From the NCBI GenBank assembly GCA_023473795.1, contig JAMCYS010000088.1:1-52847 (forward strand): a DNA stretch of 52,847 nucleotides. The letters run 5' to 3'. Positions 1 through 7,261 of this stretch are shown in pieces (the first letter of the stretch is position 1; each line of letters begins with the position of its first letter). The notes under the pieces were generated by a model. That model was not told the DNA's origin. It ran no database searches and saw only the letters and a list, made by a program, of their open reading frames with translations. Position numbers and translations under genes: made by a program. The DNA comes from Chloroflexota bacterium. Lineage in GTDB: Bacteria; Chloroflexota; UBA6077; FW602-bin22; JAMCYS01.

Positions 1-252
1 GGGAGCACCGCGACGACCAATCTGCGCTGAGAGTCTACCATCGCTCTATCACCATGCGAAATCCAGACTTAGGAATCGGCCACAGTCCTTGTGGGCCACC
101 ACTGGCAACGAAAGCGGGCATTCCTCGTAGGGGCGACCGGTGGCGCCATGTCCTGGACCGCGCCGGCTTGCCTGCGCTCGGCAAGGCGGCGGCAAGCCGC
201 CGCACTCCATATTGCACTGGCCCGCGCTCTCGTCGGTCGCCCCCTGGGGATA

Positions 253-261
253 TGCTATCAT
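253..261 (+). promoter_or_regulatory. Candidate extended -10 promoter element for the SDR operon
   Basis: TG-C-TATCAT, 5 of 6 matches to TATAAT with an upstream TG. The same TGC-TA pattern recurs at other promoters in this window. No good -35 is visible 17 bases upstream, and the leader to 396 would be about 128 bases. Tentative. Confidence 0.3.
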
Positions 262-277
262 TCCCCTAGAGGGCGGT

Positions 278-313
278 GTCCCCGCGACCTTGATAGTCTA
301 AGGACGCGGGGAC
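278..313. repeat. Hairpin; copy 1 of a dispersed motif
   Basis: GTCCCCGCG ... CGCGGGGAC arms of 9 bases (278-286 and 305-313), with an inner CCTT/AAGG pair (288-291 and 300-303) around an 8-base loop. The left half (280-303) matches 49889-49912 at 20 of 24 positions. It sits in the presumed leader of the first operon. Confidence 0.55.
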
Positions 314-395
314 GGTGAGCGCTGGCCTCTGTCGCTGGCGACCGGAATGAACGGTTTGCCGCCGCACCAAACGCACTTCTTCCAGGAGGGCACAT

Positions 396-1187
396 ATGGA
401 TCTAGGTCTGCGCGACAAGGGGGCCATCGTCGCCGCCGCCAGCCAGGGGATGGGCAAGACGATCGCCCTGGAGCTGGCCCGCGAGGGCGCCAAAGTCGCC
501 ATCTGTTCGCGCCGGCGGGAGGCCATCGAGAGCGCGGCGGAAGAGATTCGCCGGGCCACCGGCGCTGAGGTGCTGCCGCTCGTGGCCGACGTGCGCCGGC
601 GAGAAGACATCGAACGGCTAGTGGAGAGTGCGGTCCGGCAATTCGGTCGCCTGGACGTCCTGGTGAACAACGCCGGCGGCCCGCCGCCCGGCTCCTTCGG
701 CGACTTCGACGACGACGACTGGGCCCAGGCCTTCAACCTCACCCTACTGAGCGTCGTGCGCTTGATTCGCGCCGTCTTGCCCCACATGCGAGCTCAGGGC
801 GGGGGACGCATCGTCAACGTGGCCTCGCTCTCCGTCAAGCAGCCGATCGAGAATCTGATCTTGTCGAACGCCATTCGACCCGGGGTGATCGGCCTGGCCA
901 AATCGCTCTCCTTCGAGCTCGCCAAGGACAATATTCTGATCAATAACGTTTGCCCCGGGCGCATCGCCACCAACCGGGTAATCCAGACCGACTCGGCCCG
1001 CGCCCAGCGCGAAGGCACGACCCTCGAGGAAATCACGCGCCGGCAGCAGGCCACCATCCCTTTGGGCCGCTACGGCACGCCCGAGGAGTTCGCCAGCATG
1101 GTCGCCTTCCTCGCCTCGGCCCGGGCCAGTTACATCACCGGTGCCACCATTCAAGTGGATGGCGGCCTGTTCAGGGGGTTAGAGTAG
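396..1187 (+). CDS. SDR-family protein with a degenerate active site
   Basis: A 263-residue Rossmann-fold protein of the short-chain dehydrogenase/reductase superfamily, presumably cytosolic. The sequence shows NNAG at 91-94, a core Ser region near 144 and the C-terminal TGATIQVDGG segment typical of SDRs. The nucleotide loop reads AAASQGMG (13-20), without the usual TGxxxGIG start. The catalytic YxxxK positions are Ser157 and Arg161. This resembles the BKR-like SDR subgroup known for an imperfect catalytic tetrad, so reductase activity cannot be assumed. The start is the ATG after CAGGAGGGCACAT. Its TAG stop abuts the ATG of the flavin reductase, so the two are almost certainly cotranscribed and coupled. 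Confidence 0.88.
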   Translation: MDLGLRDKGAIVAAASQGMGKTIALELAREGAKVAICSRRREAIESAAEEIRRATGAEVLPLVADVRRREDIERLVESAVRQFGRLDVLVNNAGGPPPGSFGDFDDDDWAQAFNLTLLSVVRLIRAVLPHMRAQGGGRIVNVASLSVKQPIENLILSNAIRPGVIGLAKSLSFELAKDNILINNVCPGRIATNRVIQTDSARAQREGTTLEEITRRQQATIPLGRYGTPEEFASMVAFLASARASYITGATIQVDGGLFRGLE

Positions 1188-1703
1188 ATGATTCCGCGCA
1201 ACATTTCGCACGGCCTGCGGCTGCTCGCCAACGGCGTCTTCGTGGTTGCCGCGGCTGCCGACGGCAAAGCCCACGGTTTCACGGCCACCTGGGTTTGCCA
1301 GGTGTCCTTCCGCAATCCGTTGCTCACCGTGGCCATTGACAAGGGCCACGACACCTACCAGCTGATCAAGCGTACCGGCAACGCGGTGGTCAACATCCTG
1401 CGCTCGGACCAGAAGGACGTGGCCGAGTTCTTCGGGCGTCAGCGGGAGGAACCGCAATCGCCCCACTTCCGCCGCGACGGCGGGCAGGAAACGCCCCTGC
1501 TGGCGGATTGCCTGGGGGCCATCCGCTGCCGCGTGATCGGAGAGATGGACGCCCGCGACCACGTGGTGCTGCTGCTCGAGGCCACGGAGGCGGAGGTTTT
1601 CGGCGAGGGCACGCCGCTGGTCTACTGGTCGGGGAAGGGCTATGCCTCGGCCACGCCGATGGGCGTCAAGAGCAGCCAGGAAACCAGCCGCGAGGGAGAG
1701 TAG
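1188..1703 (+). CDS. Flavin reductase-like FMN-binding protein
   Basis: 171 residues matching the flavin reductase-like, FMN-binding split-barrel family. The N-terminal segment (SHGLRLLANGVFVVAAA, then a GFTATWVCQVSF stretch) is the classic FMN-binding entry of these proteins, and the central FFG and later YWSGKGY segments also fit. Such proteins use NAD(P)H to reduce flavin for a partner oxygenase, or act directly as flavoenzymes. The ATG follows the SDR stop without a gap and has no independent ribosome site, which suggests translational coupling. The natural electron acceptor is unknown; no monooxygenase is seen in the window. Confidence 0.85.
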   Translation: MIPRNISHGLRLLANGVFVVAAAADGKAHGFTATWVCQVSFRNPLLTVAIDKGHDTYQLIKRTGNAVVNILRSDQKDVAEFFGRQREEPQSPHFRRDGGQETPLLADCLGAIRCRVIGEMDARDHVVLLLEATEAEVFGEGTPLVYWSGKGYASATPMGVKSSQETSREGE

Positions 1704-1846
1704 GCGGCTCCCAGAAGCGCAAGGCTTCCCCCTACCAATACTACGCGGGTATGGGGCCGGCTACGGTCGACCCCTAGCGACTGTCCAGCAGGGCCTGTCG
1801 TCTAGGCGCCGCCCGAGCAGACAGCCCCGCCAAGAGGTTCAGGCGC

Positions 1847-2521
1847 ATGACGACGGCAACCGAGCGCGAGGTGCGCATCCCGGGGGACATCGAACTGGAG
1901 GGCGTGCTCCACCTGCCCGAGGGCGTCCGGCCGCTGGGCGGCGTGGCGATCTGCCACCCCCACCCGCTTTACGGCGGTAGCCTGCACCACCCCATGGTGG
2001 CCGCTCTGGCGCGAGAGGCAGCCAAGCATGGAGCCGCCGCGCTACGCTTCAATTTCCGCGGCACGGGCGAGAGCGGCGGCGAGCACGGCGAGGGTTTGGC
2101 CGAGAAGGCGGACGTGGCGGCCGCCCTGGCCTTTCTGGGCCAGGAGATCAGCGCCTCGGCGGGGCTAGCCCTAGCGGGCTACTCCTTCGGCGCCGCCGTG
2201 GCGACGGCTTACGCCGCCGACGAAGTCGCCGGTTACGGGCTCGCCGCGCTGGCCCTCATCGCCCTGCCTGTCGCTTTTCCCGACCTGGAATGGTCCGCGG
2301 GCTCCCTGCGACGCGTGCAAGGCACCCCGGTCCTGGCAGTGGTGGGAGAGCGGGACGAGTACGCCCCGCCGGCGGCCGTGGTCCGGGCCCTGGCGGCGCT
2401 GGGTGCGCGGGGCAAGCTGCTGTTGGTGCCGGGGGCGGATCACTTCTTCGAGGGCAAGCGACTCGCCGTGGCCGGGGCCGTGACCCGCTTCCTGGCGCAG
2501 CGACTGGGAGGGGGCGGTTGA
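1847..2521 (+). CDS. Alpha/beta hydrolase (COG2945-like)
   Basis: 224-residue serine hydrolase. Visible features are the HPHP oxyanion segment (37-40), the nucleophile elbow GYSFGA with Ser113, a likely acid Asp170 (GERDEY) and His199 (GADHFF). The fold and the CHPHPLYGG signature match small alpha/beta hydrolases usually annotated as dienelactone-hydrolase-like or COG2945. The substrate cannot be read from sequence. The start ATG is preceded by AAGAGG. The gap to the upstream flavin reductase is 143 bases, so it may or may not share that transcript. Its TGA overlaps the proposed TTG start of the next gene. Confidence 0.85.
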   Translation: MTTATEREVRIPGDIELEGVLHLPEGVRPLGGVAICHPHPLYGGSLHHPMVAALAREAAKHGAAALRFNFRGTGESGGEHGEGLAEKADVAAALAFLGQEISASAGLALAGYSFGAAVATAYAADEVAGYGLAALALIALPVAFPDLEWSAGSLRRVQGTPVLAVVGERDEYAPPAAVVRALAALGARGKLLLVPGADHFFEGKRLAVAGAVTRFLAQRLGGGG

Positions 2522-3300
2522 GGCGGCGGGCGAACGCGCCGGGTGGGACTGTCGGGCAGGGAGCCCCGGAGCCGGCCACGGTCGCGCTGCCGGGCGCGGC
2601 AGACACCAGCCGGGCGAACCCCCAGGCGGCGCCCGTTGCCGCCCCTGACCTAGCCGTAGTCTGCGACTTCGACGGCACCATCGCCGAGCAGGACGTTTGC
2701 CTTTCGCTCCTCGAAACCTTCGCCGGCGATGGTTGGCGACAGCTGGAAGCGGATTACGAGCAGGGGCGCATCGACCTGCCGACCTGCCTCGTGGGCCAAG
2801 TGGCCACTTTCGCCGCTCCACTCGACACCCTGGTCGCCTGGGCGCGGCAGAACGCGCGTCTGCGCGCCGGTTTCCCGGAGTTCGTGGCCTTCTGCCGGCA
2901 ACAGAGCCTGCCCCTGCTGGTGGTCAGCGCCGGCCTCGACTTCTACATCCAGGCCATCCTCGAGCGCGAGGGCCTACAGGACCTCGACGTTACCTGTATC
3001 GCGACCGAGGCCCCGGCGGGCAGAGTGCAGGTCCGCCTGCCACTGGCGGGCTATGCCGACCTCGGCTCCCTCTCCGACTTCAAAGAAGTGGTCGTGCACC
3101 AGCAGCAGCAACAGGGTCGGCGGGTGGTCTTCGTCGGCGACGGCTCGACCGATTTCAACGCGGCCCGCTCGGCCGACCTCGTCTTTGCCCGGGACAAGCT
3201 GCTGGCCCACTGCCGGCGAGAGGGCATTCCGTGTACCCCCTTCGACACCTTCGCCGACGTCCAGGCCCCCTTGGCGGCCCTAAGGACACTGGGGCGCTGA
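2518..3300 (+). CDS. HAD-superfamily (MtnX-like) phosphatase, TTG start
   Basis: About 260 residues of the HAD-IB class related to MtnX/phosphoserine phosphatase-like enzymes. Motif I is DFDGT at 50-54 (nucleophile Asp50, acid Asp52), motif II is VVSAGLDF and motif IV is GDGSTD. The start is the TTG at 2518, whose last bases overlap the hydrolase TGA (TTGA); GGGAGGGGG stands just upstream. No ATG or GTG fits between there and motif I. This leaves a low-complexity N-terminal tail of about 44 residues rich in Ala, Pro and Gly, which is odd for the family. The role in methionine salvage is not supported by neighbours, so substrate is open. The stop codon lies inside a long palindrome. Confidence 0.78.
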   Translation: MRRRANAPGGTVGQGAPEPATVALPGAADTSRANPQAAPVAAPDLAVVCDFDGTIAEQDVCLSLLETFAGDGWRQLEADYEQGRIDLPTCLVGQVATFAAPLDTLVAWARQNARLRAGFPEFVAFCRQQSLPLLVVSAGLDFYIQAILEREGLQDLDVTCIATEAPAGRVQVRLPLAGYADLGSLSDFKEVVVHQQQQQGRRVVFVGDGSTDFNAARSADLVFARDKLLAHCRREGIPCTPFDTFADVQAPLAALRTLGR

Positions 3301-3350
3301 AGCGCCCTACTACGAGCGTCAACGTTTGTAGTAGGGCGCTTTAGCGCCCC
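3291..3350. repeat. 60-base palindrome overlapping the phosphatase stop
   Basis: Arms of 23 bases (3291-3313 and 3328-3350) with one mismatch, which pairs as G-U in RNA, and a 14-base loop. The arms themselves hold a nested GGGGCGCT/AGCGCCCC palindrome followed by TACTAC. It could end the plus-strand transcript, and it also resembles the short mobile palindromes seen elsewhere in the window. Confidence 0.75.
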
Positions 3351-3455
3351 CGTTTTCCCCGTTTCCCTGCCCTCTTCCCTCCACCACAATAGAACGCCCG
3401 CCCCTCGATGACTGGGGGACGGGCGGGCGTCGCCCGCGGCGCCTTTGCCGCCTGG

Positions 3456-3611
3456 CTAGGCCGTTCGCCGGCCCACCAGAAGGTTGTAAAGCAGCAAAAT
3501 AAGCGCCAGCACCAAGAGAATGTGAATCAGACTGCCGCCTATGCTCAAGGCAAAGCCGGCGAGCCAGAAGACCACCAGCAAGACGATGATCGCCCAAAGT
3601 AGACTTGCCAC
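3456..3611 (-). CDS. Small membrane protein, lmo0937/DUF5670-like
   Basis: A 51-residue protein starting at GTG (3611), with an excellent AAGGAGG seven bases upstream. It is almost wholly hydrophobic: two membrane segments (about 4-21 and 28-46) are separated by a Ser-Ile-Gly-Gly-Ser turn, and the tail is NLLVGRRTA. This pattern matches the very short lmo0937-family membrane proteins, whose function is unknown. It stands alone on the minus strand, downstream of the NtrC-type regulator (stop at 3806) and convergent with the phosphatase. It is easily missed because of its length and GTG start. Confidence 0.8.
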   Translation of the reverse strand: MASLLWAIIVLLVVFWLAGFALSIGGSLIHILLVLALILLLYNLLVGRRTA

Positions 3612-3805
3612 TACGGACACCTCCTTACCCTCCCGCCCGCGGGTGGCGGCGAGGCCTCGTCGCCACCCGCGGGCGGTTGTGCCGGCAGAAGGACGCAGGA
3701 GACGCGCCAGCTACGTGAACGCGCGCCCGGCCCCAGCGACAGCCTGCCCCTTCCCGTGTCGGGGAGGCGGATTGGGTTCTCTATCTCCTTTTCCTGCTCG
3801 GATCG

Positions 3806-5191
3806 CTAGGTCGGAATGCCGTACTCACGCATCTTGGCATAGAGCAGGCGGCGGTAGATGCCCAGCAGCTTAGCCGCCTGGCTGCGATTGCCCTGGGCCT
3901 GGTTCAGGGCCTCCATGATCAGCTGCCGCTCCACCTCCGAGAGTACTTCCTTTAGTGGCACCTGCTGGTGCACCTTCTCCTCGATATTGACGAAGCGCCG
4001 CTCCGTCACTGGCGAGAGCACCAGGTGCCGGCTCGTGATCACGTCTCCCTGCGCCAGCACCACCGCCCGCTCGATCGCGTTCTCGAGCTCGCGCACGTTG
4101 CCCGGCCAGTCGTGGCGCTGCAGCACCTGCATGGCTTCCTCGGTGATCTTAGCCGGGGGGCTGTCCGGGCCAAAGCGATGCTTGTGCAGGAAGTGCTCCG
4201 TCAGGAGCTGGATATCGTCCTTGCGGTCGCGCAACGGCGGCAAATGGAGGTGGATGACGTTCAGGCGATAGAAAAGGTCCTCGCGAAAACGGCCTGCCGC
4301 CACCTCGTCGGCCAGGTTCTTGTTCGTCGCCGTCACCACGCGCGTATCCACCTTTACCGAAACGGTGCCACCCACGCGCTCGAACTCCTTCTCCTGCAGC
4401 ACCCGCAACAACTTCTTCTGCGTGCCCAGCGTCATCTCGCCGATCTCATCCAGGAAGATGGTGCCCTTGTGGGCCAGCTCGAAGCGCCCTTTGCGCTGCA
4501 CCAAGGCACCGGTGAAAGACCCCTTCTCATGGCCGAAGAGCTCGCTCTCCAGCAAGGTCTCAGGCAAGGCGGCACAGGCCACCTTGATCAGCGGACCCGT
4601 GCGGTAGTTGGAGTTGGCGTGGATCGTCTCCGCCACCAGCTCCTTGCCGGTGCCTGTCTCGCCCGTGATCAGGACGGTGGCTTCGCTGCGCGCCACCCGG
4701 CCGATGGTCTTGTAGACCTCCAGCATGTTGGCACTGCGGCCCACGATCCGCTCGCTGGGGTCGCGCGCGTCCAGCTGGTTGCGCAGCGCCTTGACCTCCG
4801 TGCTGAGCTCCTGGTACTCGAAGTAACGGTTGATCGTCAGCAGAACATCTTCGAGGTCGAACGGCTTCGCGATGTAGTCGTAGGCGCCCAGTTGGATCGC
4901 CTTGATGGCGAGACTGGAGCTGCCGAAGGCGGTCATCAGCAGCGTGGGCACCTCCAGCCTCTGGTCTTTCAGCCGCTGCAGCACTTCCATGCCGCTGAGC
5001 TCCGGCATGCGGATGTCCATCAGCAGCAAGTCAGGCTTGTTCTCCTCGTCGATGGACTTCAGCACTTCGCGGCCCGTGCGCGCCTCGAAGATGGTGAAAC
5101 CCTCGTTCTCCAGGAAGCTGCGCAGAAGCGCACGGATGGTAGGATCGTCGTCCGCCACCATGATCTGCTTGCTCGCCGGTTCTTGCCCCAT
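3806..5191 (-). CDS. NtrC-family sigma-54-dependent response regulator
   Basis: 461 residues in three domains. The receiver (about 8-125) has Asp14/15, phosphoacceptor Asp59 and Lys109. The AAA+ domain (about 148-385) has Walker A GETGTGKE at 177-184, the sigma-54 contact loop GSFTGA at 224-229 (a variant of GAFTGA) and Walker B TIFLDE at 244-249. A Fis-type helix-turn-helix ends the protein (NRSQAAKLLGI). It should activate sigma-54 promoters when phosphorylated. The frame is open upstream to 5293, but ATG 5191 with GAGGGGAG and alignment to the family favour the shorter form. No sensor kinase is adjacent. Candidate targets are the boxes at 5296-5299 and 5828-5863. Confidence 0.93.
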   Translation of the reverse strand: MGQEPASKQIMVADDDPTIRALLRSFLENEGFTIFEARTGREVLKSIDEENKPDLLLMDIRMPELSGMEVLQRLKDQRLEVPTLLMTAFGSSSLAIKAIQLGAYDYIAKPFDLEDVLLTINRYFEYQELSTEVKALRNQLDARDPSERIVGRSANMLEVYKTIGRVARSEATVLITGETGTGKELVAETIHANSNYRTGPLIKVACAALPETLLESELFGHEKGSFTGALVQRKGRFELAHKGTIFLDEIGEMTLGTQKKLLRVLQEKEFERVGGTVSVKVDTRVVTATNKNLADEVAAGRFREDLFYRLNVIHLHLPPLRDRKDDIQLLTEHFLHKHRFGPDSPPAKITEEAMQVLQRHDWPGNVRELENAIERAVVLAQGDVITSRHLVLSPVTERRFVNIEEKVHQQVPLKEVLSEVERQLIMEALNQAQGNRSQAAKLLGIYRRLLYAKMREYGIPT

Positions 5192-5263
5192 CAGCGCACT
5201 CCCCTCACTGCCAGACTGATAAACGCAATCGGTACCTGACCGAGCGAACTCGTGTCTAGCAAG

Positions 5264-5293
5264 ATTATAGAAGAAGGCGGGGGTGAACGCCAA
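5264..5293 (-). promoter_or_regulatory. Sigma-70 promoter of the NtrC-type regulator
   Basis: On the minus strand the -35 is TTGGCG (5288-5293), the spacer is 18 bases and the -10 is a perfect TATAAT (5264-5269). The leader to ATG 5191 is about 65 bases. The 10-base box ACCGTACACT (5293-5302 on plus) directly abuts the -35. Confidence 0.6.
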
Positions 5294-5302
5294 CCGTACA
5301 CT
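5293..5302. promoter_or_regulatory. GTAC box next to the regulator promoter
   Basis: ACCGTACACT, identical to the ten bases at 5836-5845 inside the upstream array. Its position against the -35 suggests autoregulation of the NtrC-type gene. Confidence 0.45.
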
Positions 5303-5502
5303 CCGCGACGCGCGCCGTCCTCAGGCTTGACCTCGCTCGTGCAGGCCCGTGGCCTGTCGGGGCAGCTCAGCGGGATAAGGCACCGACAAGCCGCTGCCGG
5401 CTGCACAAGCCAATCATATCACGACCGGCCCCGCCCTCTGCGCCCGCGGGCGAGGCCCGTTCTGCTCTGCCAGCCAGGCGCAGGCGGCACTTTAAAAGCA
5501 TT

Positions 5503-5533
5503 GGGGCACTTGGCGGCTGGAACCAAGTGCCCC
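5503..5533. repeat. Perfect hairpin, 11-base arms
   Basis: GGGGCACTTGG (5503-5513) and CCAAGTGCCCC (5523-5533) around a 9-base loop. It is followed at once by TTGCT and the AAAGGAGG of the mini-ORF. It may be a terminator or a leader structure. Confidence 0.55.
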
Positions 5534-5551
5534 TTGCTAAAGGAGGAAAAA

Positions 5552-5578
5552 GTGGGGATGAGGCAACTCGCGTTGTGA
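5552..5578 (+). CDS. Possible 8-codon leader peptide
   Basis: AAAGGAGG (5539-5546) is followed five bases later by GTG, then seven more sense codons (Gly-Met-Arg-Gln-Leu-Ala-Leu) and TGA. An in-frame ATG lies two codons in. The ribosome site is one of the best in the window, yet the frame is tiny and is flanked by hairpins at 5503-5533 and 5607-5630. It could be a leader peptide or chance. Nothing downstream for 480 bases obviously depends on it. Confidence 0.2.
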   Translation: MGMRQLAL

Positions 5579-5606
5579 AAAGTGCTTGGCGCCCCAGGCG
5601 CCTCCG

Positions 5607-5630
5607 CGCTTCCTTATACAGCAGGAAGCG
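5607..5630. repeat. Perfect hairpin, 8-base arms
   Basis: CGCTTCCT (5607-5614) and AGGAAGCG (5623-5630) around TATACAGC. Follows the mini-ORF by about 30 bases. Confidence 0.4.
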
Positions 5631-5821
5631 TGCCAACGTTTCGCCCTGCCGCAATGCCACCGCCATAGTAAGCGGCCCGCGGGCCTTGAGGTGGCGTCCG
5701 GCGGGCCACAGGGTCTGAAACCGGCCGGCGGAGCCCGTTTCCGGCTCCGGCGCCCTCGCTGGTCGTCGCCAGGCGGGCCCGCGGCGGCTGGCTGCGTCCC
5801 GTTTGCCGGCAACCCGCCGGC

Positions 5822-5869
5822 CCCGCTGTACGCCCACCGTACACTAGCGTACGTCAGCCGTACAGCGGG
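5822..5869. promoter_or_regulatory. Array of four helically phased GTAC boxes (candidate activator site)
   Basis: GTAC occurs at 5828-5831, 5839-5842, 5849-5852 and 5860-5863, that is at spacings of 11, 10 and 11 bases, one DNA turn each. The outer boxes lie in a perfect 11-base inverted repeat (CCCGCTGTACG / CGTACAGCGGG). It stands about 115-140 bases upstream of a -24/-12 promoter, the normal place for an NtrC-type enhancer. Confidence 0.55.
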
Positions 5870-5957
5870 CGACCACGCCAGGGCCGTGCTTGGCTACCCG
5901 GGCTCATCTGTCGAGCGGGTAGGAACGCCACGTCGCCTGCCTGAGGTCCGAGCGAAG

Positions 5958-5974
5958 TTGGCACGCTTCCTGCG
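5958..5974 (+). promoter_or_regulatory. Candidate sigma-54 (-24/-12) promoter of the response regulator
   Basis: TTGGCACG-CTTC-CTGCG. The -24 GG (5960-5961) and -12 GC (5972-5973) are separated by exactly 10 bases, as the consensus requires. The -24 half is perfect, while the -12 half keeps only the TGC core. The start would be near 5985, giving a leader of about 80 bases to ATG 6065. Confidence 0.5.
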
Positions 5975-6064
5975 CTGTTCCTTGCTAGAGGCCGGACAAG
6001 CACATTCAGCCGCCATAGTTGGCTTGCGGGGGAGGGTCCGGCGCGGAGGATCTGGAGGGGGCAT

Positions 6065-6457
6065 ATGCTGAACGGCCACGGAAAAGTCCTGGTTGTCGAC
6101 GACGATCCCTTCATTCGCAGCCTGCTGGCGGCTTGGCTGCAGGAGGCGGGATACGGGGTAGTGATGGCCGCGGACGGCCAACAGGCGCTCGAGCGCGTGC
6201 GGGAGGACCGACCGGACATCATCCTGCTAGATTTGACTATGCCACGTCTCGACGGCTACGCCGTGGTCCGCTGGCTGCGCCAGCGCCCGGAGACACGCGG
6301 CCTGCCCATCCTGGTCGTCTCGGCCGACGTACGCGCCCACCAGAAGCTCGCGGGGCTGCGGGTAGAGGGCATTCTCAGCAAGCCGTTCGACCTGGACGAG
6401 GTGCTAGATAGGGTCCAGGAGTACGTGCCGCGACATACCACCAAAGCCGCCGTCTAG
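6065..6457 (+). CDS. Single-domain response regulator (CheY-like receiver)
   Basis: 130 residues, a receiver domain alone: acidic pair Asp12/13, phosphoacceptor Asp56 in DIILLDLTMP, a Ser near 86 in the switch position and Lys106 in LSKPFD. It has no output domain, so it probably works by protein contact or phosphotransfer. The ribosome site is GGAGGGGG six bases from ATG. It is divergent from the NtrC-type regulator and preceded by a candidate sigma-54 promoter, so it is a likely target of that activator. Its TAG overlaps the TAG of the convergent DUF72 gene within the four bases CTAG. Confidence 0.92.
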   Translation: MLNGHGKVLVVDDDPFIRSLLAAWLQEAGYGVVMAADGQQALERVREDRPDIILLDLTMPRLDGYAVVRWLRQRPETRGLPILVVSADVRAHQKLAGLRVEGILSKPFDLDEVLDRVQEYVPRHTTKAAV

Positions 6458-7212
6458 CCTACGGCAGAGCCCACCAGGGCCGCCCGCAGAGCCAGGGCAT
6501 CGCGCACCGCTTGTGCCTCAGCGTCGTTATTGAAGTAGGCGAAGACATCTCGCCCACCGTCGCTGAGGTTCTTTATTGCCTCGACCCACGGCGCCAGCCC
6601 GCCCGCCCCGTACTCGCCCACGTACCTGCCGCTGGCGCCGTGGAAGCGTAGATAGGCGAAGGGCGCCGTCACCACGAGCGGCGATTCCAGGCGTGGGTAG
6701 TCATGCGTGCAGAAGGCCACCCCCCACGTCGCCAGCAGGTCGTAAACCGGCTCGGCGTACCAGCTGGCATCCCGGAACTCCACCGCATAGCGCCATCCGG
6801 GCGGCAGTGCGGCCAGGAACCGCCCCAGCAGCTCGTCGTCACGGCGCAGGCCAGGCGGCAGCTGGCAGAGAATCGGCCCTAGCTTGTCGCCCAGGAGCGC
6901 GGCACGCCCCACGAACTGCGCCAGCGCCTCTTCGACGCCAACCAGGCGCCGGTAGTGGGTGATCAGCCGGCTCGCCTTAACGGCAAAGAGAAAACCCGGG
7001 GGCGTCTCCTCGTACCAGCGGCGTAGGGAGCTCTCGGAAGGCAAGCGGTAGAACGAGCCATTCAGCTCCACCGTCGAGAAGAAACCGGCGTAGTAGGCCA
7101 GCCAGCGGCCCTGCCCCAGCCCCGGCGGGTAGAAGCGGCCCCGCCAGTGGGCGTATGACCAGCCGGAGGTGCCAACCCAGGGATGGCCTTTGGACCGAGC
7201 AAGTTCGCCCAT
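6454..7212 (-). CDS. DUF72 (YecE-like) protein
   Basis: 252 residues with the DUF72 signatures: WVGTSGWSYAHW near the N-terminus, FYPPG, the NGSFYRLPSE segment, FAVKASRLITH, the YAVEFRDASW block and a late YLRFHG and YFNND. The family is a TIM-barrel of unknown biochemical role, with a length of 240-300 residues as here. GGAG lies six bases upstream of ATG 7212. It is divergent from the gamma-glutamyltransferase-like gene across only 49 bases, and its own first codons lie under that gene's promoter. Confidence 0.9.
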   Translation of the reverse strand: MGELARSKGHPWVGTSGWSYAHWRGRFYPPGLGQGRWLAYYAGFFSTVELNGSFYRLPSESSLRRWYEETPPGFLFAVKASRLITHYRRLVGVEEALAQFVGRAALLGDKLGPILCQLPPGLRRDDELLGRFLAALPPGWRYAVEFRDASWYAEPVYDLLATWGVAFCTHDYPRLESPLVVTAPFAYLRFHGASGRYVGEYGAGGLAPWVEAIKNLSDGGRDVFAYFNNDAEAQAVRDALALRAALVGSAVG

Positions 7213-7214
7213 GC

Positions 7215-7220
7215 TATACT
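7215..7220 (+). promoter_or_regulatory. Extended -10 of the gamma-glutamyltransferase-like gene
   Basis: TATACT preceded by TGC (7212-7214), 5 of 6 matches. The start would be near 7227, leaving a 35-base leader containing AAGGAG. Only a weak -35 (TTGGAC, 7190-7195, spacer 19) is visible, as is usual for extended -10 promoters. Confidence 0.45.
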
Positions 7221-7261
7221 CCCCGCGGCCTTACCTTGAGAATAGCACAAGGAGCCAGGCA

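Larger units (their letters stand above)
1..395. other. Leading non-coding stretch with hairpins
   Basis: No convincing gene. A perfect inverted repeat GCGGCGGC-aa-GCCGCCGC lies at 186-203. A second hairpin lies at 278-313 (see its own entry). A candidate extended -10 for the first gene is at 253-261, and a good ribosome site (CAGGAGG) stands just before 396. Short open frames here lack coding character and overlap on both strands. Confidence 0.5.
5192..6064. other. Long regulatory intergenic region between divergent regulators
   Basis: 873 bases without a convincing protein gene of normal size. It holds the promoter of the NtrC-type gene, a GTAC box next to it, three hairpins, a mini-ORF with a strong ribosome site, an array of four phased GTAC boxes and a -24/-12 promoter. 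The longer open frames on either strand overlap each other and lack family features. Confidence 0.6.

Noticed and set aside
3968-5239. 423-codon open frame on the plus strand opposite the NtrC-type gene
   Set aside because: It is the mirror of a real GC-rich gene; no family motifs, and the minus-strand protein has three intact domains.
5503-5540. Sigma-54 promoter at the AAGTGCCCCTTGCT segment
   Set aside because: There is no GG at the required 10-base distance upstream of the GC; the segment is simply the right arm of a hairpin.
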